From: Proteiniborus ethanoligenes
GTDB lineage: Bacteria > Bacillota > Clostridia > Tissierellales > Proteiniboraceae
Reading direction: 5' to 3'
Length of the DNA stretch: 64,000 nt
NCBI RefSeq assembly: GCF_900107485.1
Contig: NZ_FNQE01000007.1
Span: 38,205 to 102,204 of the forward strand
The translations under genes and the position numbers were made by a program. The notes below the pieces were generated by a model. The model had not been told where the DNA came from. It saw only the letters and a program-made list of their open reading frames with translations, and ran no database searches. Below, piece after piece: positions 14,694 through 24,130 of the stretch; the first letter of the stretch is position 1, and every line of letters starts with the position of its first letter.

Positions 14694-15668
14694 TTATATC
14701 TCACCAGCGAAATGACATGCAACAAAATGTTCAGGTTTAATCTCCTTATATTCAGGAACTTGCTCTTTACATATATCTTTTGCATATACACATCTTGTAT
14801 GGAACTTACAACCAGTCGGAACATTTACGTTACTTGGAATTTCTCCAATAATTGGCTCCATCTTTCTAATGTTTGTTGGGTCTGCTACCGGAATAGCAGA
14901 AAGCAATGCACGTGTATATGGATGTAGTGGATCTGAATACAGAGTATGCTTATCAGCTAACTCAATAATAGAACCTAAATACATAACACCTATTCTATCA
15001 CTAATATGTTTAACAACGGATAAATCATGTGATATAAATAAATATGAAAGTCCCATTTTTTCTTGCAAATCCATCATTAGATTTAATATCTGTGATTGTA
15101 TAGAAACGTCCAAGGCTGATACTGGCTCATCACAAACGATAAACTCAGGGTTAAGTGCTAATGCCCTTGCAATACCAATTCTCTGTCTTTGACCACCTGA
15201 GAATTGATGAGGATATCTGTAAATGTGGTAGTCTGATAGCCCACAATTTTCAACTACTTGTAAAACTCTAGCATTAAATTCTGCTCCTTTTTTAACCATT
15301 CCATGAGCTAGCATAGCCTCACCAACTATAGTGCTAACATTCATCCTTGGATTTAAGGAGCTATAAGGATCCTGAAAAATAATTTGCATTTTTCTTCTTA
15401 AATTTTTTAATTCCTGTCCTTTTAATCCTGCAATATCTATACCGTCATATATGATTTCACCTTCAGTTGGCTCATATAATCTAGCTATTGTTCTTCCCAG
15501 AGTGGATTTTCCACAACCAGACTCACCAACAAGCCCTAATGTTTCACCTCTGCGAATATATAAGGATACTCCATCAACTGCTTTAACATGTCCTATGGTT
15601 TTTTTGAAAAAACCACCTTGTACAGGGAAATATTTCTTTACATCTCTTACTTCTAATAATTTATCCAT
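14694..15668 (-). CDS. oppF: Oligopeptide ABC transporter ATP-binding protein OppF
   Basis: A 324-residue peripheral ATPase of an oligopeptide importer. Walker [11 protein letters not shown]-loop IIFQDPYSSLNPR, signature FSGGQRQRIGIARAL, Walker B EFIVCDEPVSALD and the switch His in FISHDLSVV are all present. The C-terminal oligopeptide HPY region (HPYTRALLSAIP, CKFHTRC) with its cysteines is intact. It pairs with OppD; its ATG overlaps the oppD stop by one base. Confidence 0.95.
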   Translation of the reverse strand: MDKLLEVRDVKKYFPVQGGFFKKTIGHVKAVDGVSLYIRRGETLGLVGESGCGKSTLGRTIARLYEPTEGEIIYDGIDIAGLKGQELKNLRRKMQIIFQDPYSSLNPRMNVSTIVGEAMLAHGMVKKGAEFNARVLQVVENCGLSDYHIYRYPHQFSGGQRQRIGIARALALNPEFIVCDEPVSALDVSIQSQILNLMMDLQEKMGLSYLFISHDLSVVKHISDRIGVMYLGSIIELADKHTLYSDPLHPYTRALLSAIPVADPTNIRKMEPIIGEIPSNVNVPTGCKFHTRCVYAKDICKEQVPEYKEIKPEHFVACHFAGEI

Positions 15669-16648
15669 TACATATCTCCCCCCTCTTTCGAGTATAAGAA
15701 GCAGCTAGCAGTATGCTCACTATTTATATCGTAAGTGCTAGGCTGCTTTTTAAGACATATATCCATTGCATGCTTACATCTAGGAGCAAAATAGCATCCT
15801 TCTGGTAATTCAAATGGATTTGGTACAACACCATCTATACTATTAAGTCTCGATTTTTCTTCTTTTAAATCAGGAATAGATGCTAACAAACCTTGTGTAT
15901 AAGGGTGCTTAGGATTTTTAAACAACTCCACAACGGGAGCAGACTCTACAACTTTTCCTGAATACATTACTAAAACATGATGAGCCATTTGAGCTACAAC
16001 ACCCAAATCATGAGTAATCAGCATTATAGCAGTATTTGTTTCTCTTTGCAGATCATTCATCAAGGATAAAATCTGCGCCTGAATAGTAACGTCTAATGCA
16101 GTTGTTGGCTCATCTGCAATTAATATCTTTGGATCACAAGCAAGGGCCATAGCTATCATAACTCTCTGTCTCATACCACCTGATAATTGGTGTGGATAAT
16201 CAGTTGCTACCTTTTCAGCCCTTGGAATTCCTACTAGTTTTAGAAGTTCAACTGATTTTTCATAAGCTTCTTCTTTTTTCATGTTTTGATGTAGCATTAA
16301 AGATTCGGAAATTTGATCTCTTATTCTAAATACTGGGTTTAATGATGTCATAGGCTCTTGGAATATCATAGATATTTCATTACCCCTATAATGTCTCATC
16401 TTAGCTGGGTCTACACCAACTAACTCTTCTCCATTAAATTTAATGGAACCACTAACGATTTTACCTGGTCTTTCTATTAAGTTTAAAATACTCATGGCAT
16501 TAATACTTTTGCCACATCCAGATTCTCCAACTATGCCTAAGGTTTGGCCTTCCCTCATAGTATAAGATACACCATCTACTGCCTTTACTGTACCTTTGTC
16601 AGTAAAGAAATATGTGGCAAGATCTTTAACTTCTAATATGTTTTTCAT
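15668..16648 (-). CDS. oppD: Oligopeptide ABC transporter ATP-binding protein OppD
   Basis: A 326-residue ATPase, partner of OppF. It has Walker [11 protein letters not shown]-loop [12 protein letters not shown], signature [15 protein letters not shown], Walker [14 protein letters not shown] and H-loop ITHDLGVV, with the C-terminal [14 protein letters not shown] and a Cys-containing tail ([10 protein letters not shown]...CLKKQP) that in this family can hold an iron-sulfur cluster. It follows oppC by five bases and overlaps oppF by one. Confidence 0.95.
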   Translation of the reverse strand: MKNILEVKDLATYFFTDKGTVKAVDGVSYTMREGQTLGIVGESGCGKSINAMSILNLIERPGKIVSGSIKFNGEELVGVDPAKMRHYRGNEISMIFQEPMTSLNPVFRIRDQISESLMLHQNMKKEEAYEKSVELLKLVGIPRAEKVATDYPHQLSGGMRQRVMIAMALACDPKILIADEPTTALDVTIQAQILSLMNDLQRETNTAIMLITHDLGVVAQMAHHVLVMYSGKVVESAPVVELFKNPKHPYTQGLLASIPDLKEEKSRLNSIDGVVPNPFELPEGCYFAPRCKHAMDICLKKQPSTYDINSEHTASCFLYSKEGGDM

Positions 16649-16653
16649 ATTCT

Positions 16654-17571
16654 CTACCTACTTTCCTTAGGATCAAAGGCATCTCTTAGCCCTTCACCCA
16701 ATAAATTTATACTAACAACGGTAAGCATTATCATTGCTCCTGGTGGAATCCATAACCAAGGCATGGTAGTAAATACTTTTGTGTTTCTTGCTCTTTCAAC
16801 CATATTTCCCCAAGTAGGAACTGGTGGTGCAACACCTAGGCCTAAAAATGAAAGTCCTGCTTCAGTTAATATAGCTCCAGCCATACCTAGGGTAGCACTG
16901 ATTATAATAAACGCTAATGTATTAGGTAGTAAATGACGTACTATCTTAGAAGTAGCTGAAAGCCCTAGAGCTTCTGTAGCTTGCATAAACTCTTGCTCTC
17001 TTAAGGATAATATTTGACCTCTAACTATACGGGCTAAGCCAGGCCAGCTTAATATACCTATAAGAAACATAACAGCAAACATTTTCTTCTCAGAGGAGAC
17101 CTTAAACATTAATGCTGCAGATATTGATATTACAGTAGGTGTAAATGGAATAGCATTAACTATTTCAGCAAACCTCATGAGGAAGTTATCTATTCTCCCA
17201 CCATAGTATCCTGCTATACCTCCAACTAATGAGCCTAAAATTACTGTTACTCCTGCTGCCATAAGACCAACCATTATAGAAATTCTACCACCTAAAAATA
17301 TTCTTAAGAAAACATCTCTGCCTTGTTCATCTGTACCTAGCCAGTGTTGTTTAGAAGGTGGTTGGTTTTTGTTGTCAAGTTCAAACTCTGACATTTGATA
17401 TGGCGAAAGCATTGGAACAATTATTACTGATAATGCAATTATAATGAATAGTATTGCTCCAGCTACTGCAACTTTATTTTTTCTAAATCTTTCCCAAGCT
17501 AGTTGCCAAGGTCCTACAGCCTTTGATTTGATTTTTATGTTTTTATCTAAATCATCTACTTTTACAGACAT
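16654..17571 (-). CDS. oppC: Oligopeptide ABC transporter permease OppC
   Basis: A 305-residue inner-membrane permease with an N-terminal cytoplasmic stretch, the first helix at about residues 35-57, and five more helices. The EAA loop (ALGLSATSKIVRHLLPN) and the motif HWLGTDEQGRDVF are typical of the DppC/OppC family. It pairs with OppB to form the channel; 13 bp follow oppB before its start. Confidence 0.94.
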   Translation of the reverse strand: MSVKVDDLDKNIKIKSKAVGPWQLAWERFRKNKVAVAGAILFIIIALSVIIVPMLSPYQMSEFELDNKNQPPSKQHWLGTDEQGRDVFLRIFLGGRISIMVGLMAAGVTVILGSLVGGIAGYYGGRIDNFLMRFAEIVNAIPFTPTVISISAALMFKVSSEKKMFAVMFLIGILSWPGLARIVRGQILSLREQEFMQATEALGLSATSKIVRHLLPNTLAFIIISATLGMAGAILTEAGLSFLGLGVAPPVPTWGNMVERARNTKVFTTMPWLWIPPGAMIMLTVVSINLLGEGLRDAFDPKESR

Positions 17572-17584
17572 ATCACCATACCTC

Positions 17585-18565
17585 CTATTCTACCTTGACT
17601 CTAGGATCTACCAATGCATATGATACATCTGCCAGCAAATTGCCTGTTACAGTCAATATTGCATAGAAAACATTGGCAGCCATAAGCATAGAGAAGTCTC
17701 TATCACCAATTGATTTGAATAATATGTTACCAATTCCTGGCCAAATAAATACTGTTTCTAGTAGTATTGAACCACCAAACAAACCAGGTAGGTACATACC
17801 TAATAGTGTAACAATAGGTAAAAGTGCATTTCTAAATGCATGCTTATAAATAACAACCTTTTCAGTAAGTCCTTTTGATCTAGCTGTTCTAATATAATCT
17901 TGGTTAATTACCTCAACTACAGAGTTTCTTACATATCTTGTAAGGCTTGCTAAGCTTGAAATAGTCAATACGGTAACAGGCAATATCATGTGCTTTAAAA
18001 CGTCTAATATCTCTGCCCATTTACTTGGGTATCCCTTTGCAGCAAGCAGAACAGTTCTCATACCATTTAAAGGTATCCATTTAATAGGGACTGCTATAAA
18101 AAATATAAGTATAAGTGCAAAGAAAAAGGACGGCATAGAAACCCCTGTTAATGAAAATACTGTCCAGAAATTGTCAAACAAACCATATTTTTTAACTGCT
18201 GACCTTATGCCTACAGGAATAGCAATAGCAAAAGCCAACGTCATAGCCACTACATTTAACAGGAAGGAATTCCATATAAACGTGCCTATAACCTCATTTA
18301 CAGGCTTCCTATATTTAAGCGATGTCCCAAAATCTCCTGTAAGTGTTCTACCTAACCACTTTAAATATCTAACAGGTGCAGGCTGGTCTAATCCTAATTT
18401 TGCTCTCATCATCTGCTGTTGTTCAACAGTTACTGCAGAGCCTTCTCCTAAATATGCATTAACAGGATCTCCTGGCATCTGCTCTAGAATCGTGAATATT
18501 ACTATTGAAATAATTATTAGTACAGGTATTAGGTGCAATAATCTACGTCCAATATATTTTAACAT
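17585..18565 (-). CDS. oppB: Oligopeptide ABC transporter permease OppB
   Basis: A 326-residue permease with about six membrane helices. Landmarks are the opening MLKYIGRRLLHLIPVL, PGDPVNAYLG, and the EAA loop region RTARSKGLTEKVVIYKHAFRNALLPI. It forms the channel with OppC. It lies about 95 bp downstream of oppA, separated by a hairpin, and begins the permease/ATPase part of the operon. Confidence 0.94.
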   Translation of the reverse strand: MLKYIGRRLLHLIPVLIIISIVIFTILEQMPGDPVNAYLGEGSAVTVEQQQMMRAKLGLDQPAPVRYLKWLGRTLTGDFGTSLKYRKPVNEVIGTFIWNSFLLNVVAMTLAFAIAIPVGIRSAVKKYGLFDNFWTVFSLTGVSMPSFFFALILIFFIAVPIKWIPLNGMRTVLLAAKGYPSKWAEILDVLKHMILPVTVLTISSLASLTRYVRNSVVEVINQDYIRTARSKGLTEKVVIYKHAFRNALLPIVTLLGMYLPGLFGGSILLETVFIWPGIGNILFKSIGDRDFSMLMAANVFYAILTVTGNLLADVSYALVDPRVKVE

Positions 18566-18607
18566 GCCTTCACTCCTTCCTTTAGTTGTAAATATAGAAT
18601 GAAATAG

Positions 18608-18634
18608 TAGAGGCAGCTATGGAGGCTGCCTCTA
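18608..18634 (-). promoter_or_regulatory. Hairpin between oppA and oppB
   Basis: TAGAGGCAGC / GCTGCCTCTA with a 7-nt loop lies between the binding-protein gene and oppB. No T-run follows in the transcript, so it probably stabilises or partly attenuates the message, as with the similar hairpin after dctP. Confidence 0.7.
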
Positions 18635-18660
18635 TATTAATTATTTTAATGATTAATAGT

Positions 18661-20412
18661 CTATTCTGCTACTTTTGCATCCTTTAATGCAGCTACCCAG
18701 TTATATAGTGAGCTTGTTGTGAAATTAGTTAATTTTGCATCGTATAGGTCAAAGTATGTGTTAACATATACTGGCATCATAACAGCTTCTTCGTTTAATA
18801 TCTTAACTACTTCTTGGTAAACTGGTTTAGCTTCTTCTATATCCATTATAGTCTTACCTTTGTCAAGTAGTTCGTCTACCTTAGGATTCTTATATCTAGA
18901 TGTATTGTCTTTTCCACTTCCTACATAGTCTGAATGGAATGATGAATATAGAGTATGTGGATCTGGAGAATTTATTGAAGTAGCTAAGAAGAATAAGCTC
19001 CATTTGTCATAGTTAGCATCTGAGTTATAGATTACATAGTCAAGTATAGTGTTGAACTCTAGGTATGCAATATTAAGCTTAACTCCTAATCCTTTACCCC
19101 AGTCTCTTTCCCACATAGGGATTAATGTAGCTAATATATCATGGTCTGGCATTGCAGCTATGTTCATTTCCATAACTTTACCATCTTTTTCACGGAAGCC
19201 TTGTGAATTTAATTTCCAGCCAGCTTCTTCTAGAAGTGTTTTAGCTTTTTCAAGATCAAAGTCATAGTTGTTTAATTCAGCTTTAATCTTGTCATCTAAT
19301 GCCCATGAAATTTGTGAAAATGGATGAGCTTGAGTTCCAGCTATAACGATGCCTGTTTCTTCATCTTTAAAGTAGCTGTTTACAAACTCTTCTCTATTGA
19401 ATGCATAGTATAGAGCTTGACGAACTTTAGGATCTGCTGTTGGTCCCCACTCACAGTTTAGCTTAACATATCCGTATCCACTTCTAGGATATGAGTTAAA
19501 TTGCTTACCAGCGTTTTTAGCTTGGTTAATTTTGTCTGGCTCAATCATACCAGCTAATAAATCTACTTCGCCAGTAGTTAATTCAACTATATCAGTAGTT
19601 TGGTCAACGAATTTAAGGATAATATCTTTGATTAAGTATCCTTCTCCTACATAATTTTCATTACGAGTTAAAGATACGAATTCTTTTTCTTGGAATAATT
19701 CAACTTTGTATGGTCCTGAACCCATTACATCACCAGTAATTGCTTCAACACCAGCTGTGTTGTTATAAGCAAAGTCTTTACCATAGTGATGTCTTGGCAT
19801 TGCTGGATAACCACAGTTAGCAAAGTTAGTTCTTAATGGTAATTCAAAGTTAAACTCAACAGTGTAATCATCTAGTGCTTTAGCGCCTTCGAATACCTCT
19901 GTTTTTCCTTCAACATAGTCTGTATAGCCCTTCATGTCTTTAACAGCTGCTCCGTATCTTCCTGTGTAGGATGGGTCAGCTAACACTTGGTAAGCAAATA
20001 CTATGTCATGCGCAGTTACAGGAGTTCCGTCTGAGAACTTTTTGTCTTGACGCATTTTGAAAGTAATAGTTGTATCATTGTTTGAGTATTCCCATGACTC
20101 AGCTAGTACACCTTCGTATTCCCCATCGAAGTTTCTAGCAATAAGTCCTTCAAATACCATATCTACTACGTATCCATCATAAGCTGATGAATAATATAGT
20201 GGGTTAAAGTTACCTGATGCTTCAGTAATACCTACAACTAAAGTACCACTTGGTTCTTCTACTACTACTGGATCTTCTGTTTTTTCACCAGTATCAGCTG
20301 GTTGATCATTTTTTGGTTGATCAACTGGTTGCTCTTTTGGTGTACAGCCAACTAAAAATGCTGAAAATGCTAATGTTAGCACTAGTAAAAAGATAATACT
20401 TTTTTTCATCAT
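18661..20412 (-). CDS. oppA: Oligopeptide-binding lipoprotein OppA
   Basis: A 583-residue extracytoplasmic solute-binding protein of family 5 (SBP_bac_5). A lipoprotein signal ends in LVGCTPKEQ, followed by a Pro/Asp/Glu-rich linker (about 24-50). Family features include FEGLIARNFDGEYEGVLAESWE, FKMRQDKKFSDGTPVTAHDIVFAY (both given in part as recognised patterns) and the GSGPYKV motif. Two adjacent ATG codons follow GGGGG; the first is used here. It leads the oppABCDF operon and delivers peptides to OppBC. It has no close neighbour that would narrow the ligand. Confidence 0.94.
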   Translation of the reverse strand: MMKKSIIFLLVLTLAFSAFLVGCTPKEQPVDQPKNDQPADTGEKTEDPVVVEEPSGTLVVGITEASGNFNPLYYSSAYDGYVVDMVFEGLIARNFDGEYEGVLAESWEYSNNDTTITFKMRQDKKFSDGTPVTAHDIVFAYQVLADPSYTGRYGAAVKDMKGYTDYVEGKTEVFEGAKALDDYTVEFNFELPLRTNFANCGYPAMPRHHYGKDFAYNNTAGVEAITGDVMGSGPYKVELFQEKEFVSLTRNENYVGEGYLIKDIILKFVDQTTDIVELTTGEVDLLAGMIEPDKINQAKNAGKQFNSYPRSGYGYVKLNCEWGPTADPKVRQALYYAFNREEFVNSYFKDEETGIVIAGTQAHPFSQISWALDDKIKAELNNYDFDLEKAKTLLEEAGWKLNSQGFREKDGKVMEMNIAAMPDHDILATLIPMWERDWGKGLGVKLNIAYLEFNTILDYVIYNSDANYDKWSLFFLATSINSPDPHTLYSSFHSDYVGSGKDNTSRYKNPKVDELLDKGKTIMDIEEAKPVYQEVVKILNEEAVMMPVYVNTYFDLYDAKLTNFTTSSLYNWVAALKDAKVAE

Positions 20413-21066
20413 TCTTTTTTTTCCCCCTTATATAAATTATTATTATTTTAAAAGTGATATGATATATCATACCTCTTCTAAAAGCCAATTATATGTATTG
20501 TTGAATATGATAATACATAAGGCTAACAAAAAGCAAGTCCTTTTATTGAATAATATATTTTATCATATACTATTCTATATAATTTAAAATTATGTTTCTC
20601 AAATAGTGTTTATAACTACTTGTCCACGGAAATGCTTTGTTTACATTCTAATATATATTTTTGAAAATTTCAACTTATTTTTAGCAAAAAAACAGAAACA
20701 TAGGATTAAACACTGATATTGACTATGTTCTTATCCTTTCAACAACTAAGCCTAATAATTATATATAATATTATATTATTTTTATTGAATAGTCAATCAA
20801 TTCTGCTTTCTTATCGTATGCATGTATTATTACCCTCATTTTTGGCAATTGTTAATAATCTGTAACAAGTTAACAAGGTATTTTAATTAGATATTCTATT
20901 AGTCTACACTCTAAAAGTCAATTCTTTTATTCTATCTTTTATATTTTGGTTGAATATAATTAAGTATGCTATATAATTATATTCTAAAGACAAGCTAGGT
21001 ATTCGTTTATATGTGCATGATTTGGTGCAGGGGGAAGTAATGTGATAAAAGATAGGGGGTAATAAT
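20413..21066. other. 654-bp divergent intergenic region
   Basis: A/T-rich region between divergent oppA and the esterase-like gene. It holds a perfect 14-bp palindrome TATGATATATCATA (20458-20471), about 46 bp upstream of the oppA start, which could be an operator, and a plausible promoter for the esterase-like gene (20950-20977). In the remaining ~450 bp I see no open frame with a ribosome binding site, no recognisable riboswitch and no strong hairpin. Confidence 0.6.
20950..20977 (+). promoter_or_regulatory. Likely promoter of the esterase-like gene
   Basis: TTGAAT (20950-20955) and TATAAT (20972-20977) are separated by 16 bp, about 90 bp before the TTG start codon. Confidence 0.5.
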
Positions 21067-22704
21067 TTGAACAACAATAGAAAACTAACTATGTTATTAA
21101 CTTTTGCTTTGTCTATAGCCATCATATTCTCTAACTTTGGGTTAATTAAAGCTTATGGAGCTAGTGATTTAAATGGAGATTTAAAAGAAAGTCTTATTTC
21201 TATAGAGACTACAAAATCTGAAGATTATATGGAGGATCTTAAACCTCTGAAGGAGGTACTGAAGGATAAAAAAGTAATTGGTATAGGTGAATCTACCTTA
21301 GGGTCAAAGGAATTTGTTGAGATTAAGCATCGTTTAGCTCAATTCTTGGTTGAGGAAATGGATTTTAGATTATTTGCTATAGACGCAGAATTTGCAGATG
21401 TTAAGGTGGTAAATGATTATATTTTAAACGGTAATGGGAGTAAGGATGATGTTCTTTGGGCATTGAGACATTTTATATGGTCTACCTCAAAGGTAGAAGG
21501 AGATATTTCAATAATTGAACCCTATGCTTATTTGGCATCCTGGACTACAAGGGAAATGTGGGATATGATTGAATGGATGAAAACATATAACCATAATGCC
21601 TTAGATGATGCCAAGATAAAGTTTTATGGCATAGACATGGAACTACCTGAAAACAGTATTGATGATTTATTTGAATACTTGTACATTGTAGATGCTGGAG
21701 CAGGATCAAAATATAGCAGAAGATTATCAGATTTAGTCTCTATTCATGGATTTAATTTTAAGCATCCTCAGCATAGACCAATAGGCTTGTTTTCAGGCAT
21801 GATGGAGGAACTATCTAAAGAGTTTAAAGCCAACAAACAACAATATATTAATGCTTCTTCGGAAACAGAGTATATTATTGCTAATCAGGATTTAAATTCT
21901 ATTTTGCAATGGATTGACTATAGGGGCACAAACTTAAATTCTGGAGCAAATGAAGCTCTAAGCCGCCGAAGCTATCATATGGCTGAAAATATAAAATGGA
22001 TACTCGATTTTGAAGAGCAGTTCCATAATCAGCAGATTGTAATACTATCACACAATAGCCATATATCTAAGAAGGTCAACAATTATAAATCTTTAGGAGA
22101 ACACCTTAATAATATATATGAAGATAAATATTATGCTATAGGTCTTGATTTTTATGAAGGAAGATTTAGGGCTTTCCCTGTTAATTTATGGGGTACTCCT
22201 ATATCTCATTATCTTGCAAAATTCAACATAAATTCATCATCAAAGAATACATTGGCATATAATTTAGAAAAAACAGGCTTACCTATTTCTTTTTTAGATT
22301 TTAATACTGCTTCAAAGAATGAAAATATACTTAAGCTTTTATCCAAGGAGCAATCAATACATAATATTGGTATTATGTATCCTGGAAAATATGTTCCATC
22401 TAAATATGTTCCTGAGCTCTCCAATCCTTTTTCTAATGTAGTGCCTTTAGAAGCTTATAATGGCTTTTTATTTGTTAAGACAATATCTGAGACTACTGGT
22501 GTTTATGATTTAAGAGATACAAGAGTAGAAGATGGTGATAATGAATTAGTTAGTCATTACTTACATATAGTCTTTGGCCAAATATATTTTTTAATAGGGG
22601 TTATCATAGTTGTATTATTGATAATTTTATTCGTTAGAAGGAAAATCAAAGTCAAAAAATCAGGTCGAGGTGCAAGATATCCTAATTCTAGTAGATGGGA
22701 TTAG
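21067..22704 (+). CDS. Membrane-anchored erythromycin-esterase-family protein, active-site His replaced
   Basis: A 545-residue protein starting at TTG after AGGGGGT. It has a signal peptide (about 1-30), an erythromycin esterase-like domain (about 60-470; FVEIKHRLAQFLVEEM, WTTREMWDMIEWM and VILSHNSHISKK are recognisable), and a C-terminal membrane helix (about 505-525) followed by a basic cytosolic tail. Members normally read GE(A/S)xH near the first strand; here it is GESTLG, with Leu78 in place of the histidine. The second histidine motif (SHNSH) is kept. This suggests altered or lost esterase chemistry, and macrolide resistance should not be assumed. Monocistronic, with its own terminator. 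Confidence 0.8.
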   Translation: MNNNRKLTMLLTFALSIAIIFSNFGLIKAYGASDLNGDLKESLISIETTKSEDYMEDLKPLKEVLKDKKVIGIGESTLGSKEFVEIKHRLAQFLVEEMDFRLFAIDAEFADVKVVNDYILNGNGSKDDVLWALRHFIWSTSKVEGDISIIEPYAYLASWTTREMWDMIEWMKTYNHNALDDAKIKFYGIDMELPENSIDDLFEYLYIVDAGAGSKYSRRLSDLVSIHGFNFKHPQHRPIGLFSGMMEELSKEFKANKQQYINASSETEYIIANQDLNSILQWIDYRGTNLNSGANEALSRRSYHMAENIKWILDFEEQFHNQQIVILSHNSHISKKVNNYKSLGEHLNNIYEDKYYAIGLDFYEGRFRAFPVNLWGTPISHYLAKFNINSSSKNTLAYNLEKTGLPISFLDFNTASKNENILKLLSKEQSIHNIGIMYPGKYVPSKYVPELSNPFSNVVPLEAYNGFLFVKTISETTGVYDLRDTRVEDGDNELVSHYLHIVFGQIYFLIGVIIVVLLIILFVRRKIKVKKSGRGARYPNSSRWD

Positions 22705-22731
22705 TTTATATTAATAAAAAGTATGATAGGA

Positions 22732-22773
22732 GAAATGCAGGGAATAGATTGTACAATCTATATCCTGCATTTC
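22732..22773. terminator. Terminator between convergent genes
   Basis: Long stem GAAATGCAGG / CCTGCATTTC enclosing a second stem ATAGATTGT / ACAATCTAT, between the esterase-like gene and the GNAT gene; short T-tracts on both sides. Confidence 0.75.
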
Positions 22774-22801
22774 CTTTAGCTAATAGGAAAGTTTACTTTT
22801 A

Positions 22802-23338
22802 TCATATTGATTTAATGTAATTTTCTCTTAGAATAGCCATTACTATTTCATCATGGTACTCCCCATTTCTATATACTGCTTGCTTCATTCTACCTTCTTC
22901 AATAAAACCATTTTTCTTATATGAGCTAATAGCTCTTTCATTAAATGAAAAAACAAAAAGCTGAATTCTATTAATATTCATCTGATTAAATATAAAATGG
23001 ATTAAAAGTCTCATGGCTTCTGTTCCATAGCCCTTATCTCTAAAGTCCCTATCACCAATATAAATACCCACTGTGGCAATACTGTTTTTCCAATCAATTT
23101 TGTTTATCCCACAGCCACCTATATAAAGACCTGTCTCTATATCTTCTATGGAAAAGTTATAGGTATCCTTCATTTCAATCTGGCTCTCAAACCATTGCCT
23201 TTCTCTTTCTAAAGTCATTGGATATGGTATTCCAGGACTTAGATTAAGTAATACTTCTGGATCTGACATATATTCATATGCTCGCTCTACATCCTCCATT
23301 TTCAAACCTCTCAACTTCACTTTTTTGCCTACAAACAT
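22802..23338 (-). CDS. GNAT acetyltransferase, RimJ/RimL type
   Basis: A 178-residue N-acetyltransferase. The opening VKLRGLKMEDVERAYEYM, the acetyl-CoA binding stretch IYIGDRDFRDKGYGTEAMRLL (Q/RxxGxG/A equivalent DKGYG) and NINRIQLFVFSFNERAISSYKKNGF are typical of the RimJ/RimL branch. Substrates may be protein N-termini, small molecules or antibiotics and cannot be predicted. It lies 15 bp downstream of the TetR gene and is most likely its co-transcribed target. Confidence 0.88.
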   Translation of the reverse strand: MFVGKKVKLRGLKMEDVERAYEYMSDPEVLLNLSPGIPYPMTLERERQWFESQIEMKDTYNFSIEDIETGLYIGGCGINKIDWKNSIATVGIYIGDRDFRDKGYGTEAMRLLIHFIFNQMNINRIQLFVFSFNERAISSYKKNGFIEEGRMKQAVYRNGEYHDEIVMAILRENYIKSI

Positions 23339-23353
23339 ATTTCCACCCCTAAT

Positions 23354-24004
23354 TTAGTAAAATCTATCTTCTACATCTTTAGTATATCTTTTTTTAAGCT
23401 TGATACCATCCTTAAATAAGTTTATTATACCATCTAAATATTCCATAGTTTTACTAAAATCACAGTTTACTTCATTTATATAGTATTCTAATATAGACAT
23501 ACTTAAGTGAATAAGTAAAAATACACGTTTTTTTTCATCAGCTTCAGCATCTATATCTTTGTTTTCTATACCCTTTAAAATTAATTTTTCAAATACTTCT
23601 CTGTATTTTTGATTACTCTTTAGTATTTCTCCATTAAATTCAGCTGGGCTGCACTTTGTATAATTATGTATTACTGTGGAAAATTTTGAGGATTCTAATG
23701 CGAAATTTATCTCTGCCGTATAAAGCTCTTTTAAGGAACTAAAAAAATCATTATACTTCATATTTTCAATAGCATCTAACATAAATAGGAGCTTTTTACT
23801 ATAGGCCTCTTCAATTATATATCCATATAAATCCTTTTTATCTTCAAAGTATTGATAAAAGCTTCCTTTAGCTATTTCTGCTCTCTCTACTATTCTATTG
23901 ATGCTTGCATTTTCATATGAATAATTTACAAACTCTTCTAGAGCTACTTCTATTATTTTTTCCATTTTGTTTTTGGGTAAATTAAAAAATGTGTTCTTTG
24001 GCAA
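23354..24004 (-). CDS. TetR/AcrR-family transcriptional regulator
   Basis: A 216-residue repressor with an N-terminal helix-turn-helix (about 12-58; ALEEFVNYSYENASINRIVERAEIAKGSFYQYF in part, where the KGSFYQYF end is diagnostic) and a helical ligand-binding C-terminal domain. It starts at TTG after AAGGGGGAG. A dyad lies 30 bp upstream and is a candidate binding site. It is co-transcribed with the GNAT gene; the effector is unknown. Confidence 0.9.
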   Translation of the reverse strand: MPKNTFFNLPKNKMEKIIEVALEEFVNYSYENASINRIVERAEIAKGSFYQYFEDKKDLYGYIIEEAYSKKLLFMLDAIENMKYNDFFSSLKELYTAEINFALESSKFSTVIHNYTKCSPAEFNGEILKSNQKYREVFEKLILKGIENKDIDAEADEKKRVFLLIHLSMSILEYYINEVNCDFSKTMEYLDGIINLFKDGIKLKKRYTKDVEDRFY

Positions 24005-24033
24005 TTTAACTCCCCCTTTTTATATAAATGATT

Positions 24034-24051
24034 TATGACCTATCAGTCATA
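24034..24051 (-). promoter_or_regulatory. Candidate TetR operator
   Basis: Inverted repeat TATGAC-N6-GTCATA about 30 bp upstream of the TetR start. The TGAC/GTCA half-sites resemble sites used by many TetR-family proteins. Confidence 0.5.
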
Positions 24052-24130
24052 TCATAGCACAATTCAAGCATTTAAAAAAGGGGAACTAAGACAATTATAT
24101 ATTTAAAAGTATATGGAATAAGCTATTTCT

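Noticed and set aside
17988..18602. 204-residue plus-strand frame opposite oppB
   Set aside because: Shadow of oppB; no ribosome binding site and no family pattern.
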